Positions 5,224-7,028 of a DNA stretch of 7,028 bases are shown piece by piece; position 1 is the first letter of the stretch; each line of letters begins with the position of its first letter. The DNA comes from an uncultured Ruminococcus sp. (GTDB taxonomy: Bacteria > Bacillota > Clostridia > Oscillospirales > Ruminococcaceae). Under the pieces are notes generated by a model. That model saw only the letters and a list, made by a program, of their open reading frames with translations, was not told the origin of the DNA and made no database searches. A program made the translations under genes and the position numbers. Location of the stretch: NCBI GenBank assembly GCA_946540705.1, contig CAMNJD010000491.1, forward strand, positions 1 through 7,028, in the 5' to 3' direction.

Positions 5224-7028
5224 TCAAGCGCGGTGATTGGTTGCGCGGTTGAGCATGTCCATCAGCAGCATCGTGTCGTAGACCGTCAGCACACCGTCGC
5301 AGCTGAGGTCTGCCGCTGCCAGTGCGCTCGCGGAGGGCGCCTTATCCGGCGCCTGCTCCGTGAGAATGCGCTGCATCATCACGGCATCGGCGATGTTGAC
5401 CGCCTTGTCGCCGTTCAGGTCGGCTCTCCGATACTGCGGCAGGCTGTAATACCACAGCTTCATGTCGCCGGTGAACATCAGCCCGAAGCGGTCGCAGAAG
5501 AGCGTCTCGACCAGATTCTTGCCGTTGTAGAAATCCAGAATGATGACATCATTGGTCTCGGTCAGCTCCACCGAATCCGCATCCTTGCCGCGAAAATTCT
5601 TGAACGATTTCAGCGTATAATTCGACAGCTGCGCATCGGTGTAGGCGGGATATGCCGCAAACGACAGCGGATTGAGATACTCGTAATACACCGTCTGCGC
5701 ATCGCCGATCATATTCATATAACCGTGCAGAAAGCCGCCGTCTGAGATGAACCACATATCCGCCTGATAGGTCACGGTGCCGTCGTCATAGCGGAACTCC
5801 CAGATCCCGCGCCGCGTCTGCTCGTAGGTGAAGACCTTCTCCGTGCCGTCAGGTTGCTTTTCGGTGGCGGTGCCGTTGCGGAATTCGACCGCAATGCCCT
5901 CGCCCGGAACGTAATAGATGCCGTTCGGGATGGGTCTGCTCGTCATGTCCTTCACGTTGATCCTGTATTCCGCCGGCAGCATGCCGTCCTGCTCCACGCG
6001 GATGACAATTCCGGTCTGGCTGTCCTTTTGCCGGATCATATACTTCTGCCCGGAGGTGAACGCCTCGCCGTTGACCGTGATCTCGCCGACGGAGATCGGC
6101 TGGATGAACGCATCATCGCGGGCATTCAGCGTGTAAACGCCCTCGCTCAGGTCTGCATATTCCTTGCCGCTCTCGCCGTAGAGCAGCAGGCTGGAGAGTG
6201 CCGCGCGCTTCTGCCTGTAATGCACGGTCTTTGCGGTTTTGCTGCCGGTGTCGGCATAGGCGGTCAGCGCCATTTCCTCTGTGAAGGTGATCGGCGACTT
6301 ATATTTGACGAAGCTGCCGCCGTTGATCTTGTAGTAGATATCGGCGCCCTCTGCGCTGGTGAGCGTGATCTCCTCCCCGATCGCAGCCTCGCCCGACGGC
6401 GCGGAGAATTTCACGGTGCCGGCATCGACGCCGTAGGCACGCACGGAGACATTGCCCATGACGAGCGCATATCTGCCGATGTTCGTGATCCTGTGCACGT
6501 CGGCGGTATCGGTCCACGCCTTGCCGTCGGTGCTGATGTAGCTCTGACCGCGGTCATAATACTTCTCCATCTGCTGCGTGGAAAGTGCAACGCTGTTGAA
6601 GCTGCCGTAGTAATAGCCGGTGCGGTTCTTGACCAGCTGATAATCCTCCATGCCGAGCTCGCAGGGAATATGCGAGCCAGCCTTGCCCGAAGCCTTCACC
6701 GTCACGGCGAACGGCTCCCCTGCCTTCACCGAGACGCCGGAGGAAAGCGCGACCTCGCTGTAGCCCTGCGGCAGACCCTGATAGACAAACACGGGCGAAG
6801 CCTCGCCGGAGACCGGGTTTTTAGGGTTCGTCAGATTGGTGTAAATTGTGACCTTCAGCGTATCCTCCGGGTCGGTGCTGCAGAGCATCACATCGGTCAG
6901 GCAGCAGTCCGACTCCGCGGTGAACACATTTGCATAGAATGCCTCGGTGTCCGACTCGTCGAGCGAGAAGGACAGCACGCCGGTGTCGCCGCAGTTATCG
7001 TATGAGAAATACTGATCGTGATCCGATG
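5224..7028 (-). CDS. Secreted multidomain dockerin protein, probably a C1 (papain-like) peptidase; 5' end outside window
   Basis: The frame is open to the right edge and ends with TGA at 5224; 600 residues are visible (numbered from the edge). Residues 1 to about 195 (SDHDQYFSYDNCGDTGVLSF, then EAFYANVFTAESDCCLTDV, GYSEVAL, AGEPFAVTVK) resemble the lectin-like domain that follows the catalytic domain in Firmicutes C1-family cysteine peptidases. About 206-271 (GEEITLTSAEGADIYYKING and onwards) resembles the chitobiase/hexosaminidase C-terminal beta-sandwich. About 274-358 looks like a cadherin-like beta domain. About 365-530 (PNGIYYVPGEGIAVEFRNGT onward) I cannot place. Residues 535-592 are a type I dockerin: two Ca-binding loop-helix repeats, DLNGDKAVNIADAVMMQRIL and DLSCDGVLTVYDTMLLMDML, the second with Cys at a position usually occupied by Asn. 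The dockerin would bind a scaffoldin cohesin and place the protein in a cellulosome outside the cell. The signal peptide and catalytic domain are beyond the window, so 'peptidase' is inferred from the lectin-like domain. An internal GTG at 6978 is not the start. Confidence 0.85.
   Translation of the reverse strand, partial: SDHDQYFSYDNCGDTGVLSFSLDESDTEAFYANVFTAESDCCLTDVMLCSTDPEDTLKVTIYTNLTNPKNPVSGEASPVFVYQGLPQGYSEVALSSGVSVKAGEPFAVTVKASGKAGSHIPCELGMEDYQLVKNRTGYYYGSFNSVALSTQQMEKYYDRGQSYISTDGKAWTDTADVHRITNIGRYALVMGNVSVRAYGVDAGTVKFSAPSGEAAIGEEITLTSAEGADIYYKINGGSFVKYKSPITFTEEMALTAYADTGSKTAKTVHYRQKRAALSSLLLYGESGKEYADLSEGVYTLNARDDAFIQPISVGEITVNGEAFTSGQKYMIRQKDSQTGIVIRVEQDGMLPAEYRINVKDMTSRPIPNGIYYVPGEGIAVEFRNGTATEKQPDGTEKVFTYEQTRRGIWEFRYDDGTVTYQADMWFISDGGFLHGYMNMIGDAQTVYYEYLNPLSFAAYPAYTDAQLSNYTLKSFKNFRGKDADSVELTETNDVIILDFYNGKNLVETLFCDRFGLMFTGDMKLWYYSLPQYRRADLNGDKAVNIADAVMMQRILTEQAPDKAPSASALAAADLSCDGVLTVYDTMLLMDMLNRATNHRA

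Noticed and set aside
5854..7005. Long plus-strand ORF (383 codons) opposite the dockerin gene
   Set aside because: It is the antisense shadow of a GC-rich gene with clear domain homology. It has no recognisable product or ribosome binding site. The same applies to the plus-strand ORF at 5083-5745.

Overview
The window looks like chromosomal DNA from a spore-forming, plant-fibre-degrading member of the Ruminococcaceae (Ruminococcus-like). Two genes suggest this. One encodes a large secreted protein ending in a type I dockerin, the module that plugs proteins into cellulosomes. The other encodes an alpha/beta-type small acid-soluble spore protein (SASP). Nearly all genes lie on the minus strand.

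Layout, left to right. (1) 1-1125: a minus-strand reading frame runs off the left edge. Most of it (about 190-1125) is the C-terminal part of a large serine recombinase that has lost its catalytic N-terminus. The last 50 codons (150 to 1) look like the start of a different gene, with its own ribosome binding site, joined in frame. (2) 1279-1554: a small intact gene of unknown function. (3) 1697-2344: two transposase-type remnants meet end to end near 1980. On the minus strand is the C-terminal tail of an Rpn/PDDEXK-type nuclease-transposase with its terminator; on the plus strand is the C-terminal Mu-transposase domain of a DDE integrase. (4) 2345-2779: no convincing gene, but a dense run of hairpins (2359-2473) and a strong minus-strand terminator (2650-2696). 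(5) 2780-4649: a compact two-gene operon with its own consensus promoter and terminator, encoding an ABC/OLD-like AAA ATPase and a 161-residue protein with a PD-(D/E)xK nuclease signature. (6) 4712-5155: the SASP gene and a possible small ORF in front of it. (7) 5184-7028: a terminator and the 3' part of the dockerin gene, whose 5' end lies beyond the right edge.

Interpretation. Positions 1-2500 read as a graveyard of mobile elements next to ordinary chromosome (SASP and cellulosomal gene). Between them sits an intact ATPase-nuclease cassette that is the best candidate for an undescribed defence system. The ATPase has Walker A, ABC-type signature, Walker B and H-loop motifs. The nuclease candidate starts 15 nt after it and has its ribosome binding site on the ATPase stop codon, so the two proteins are probably made together and act together. 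The antiviral role is inferred from architecture and location; the sequence does not prove it.
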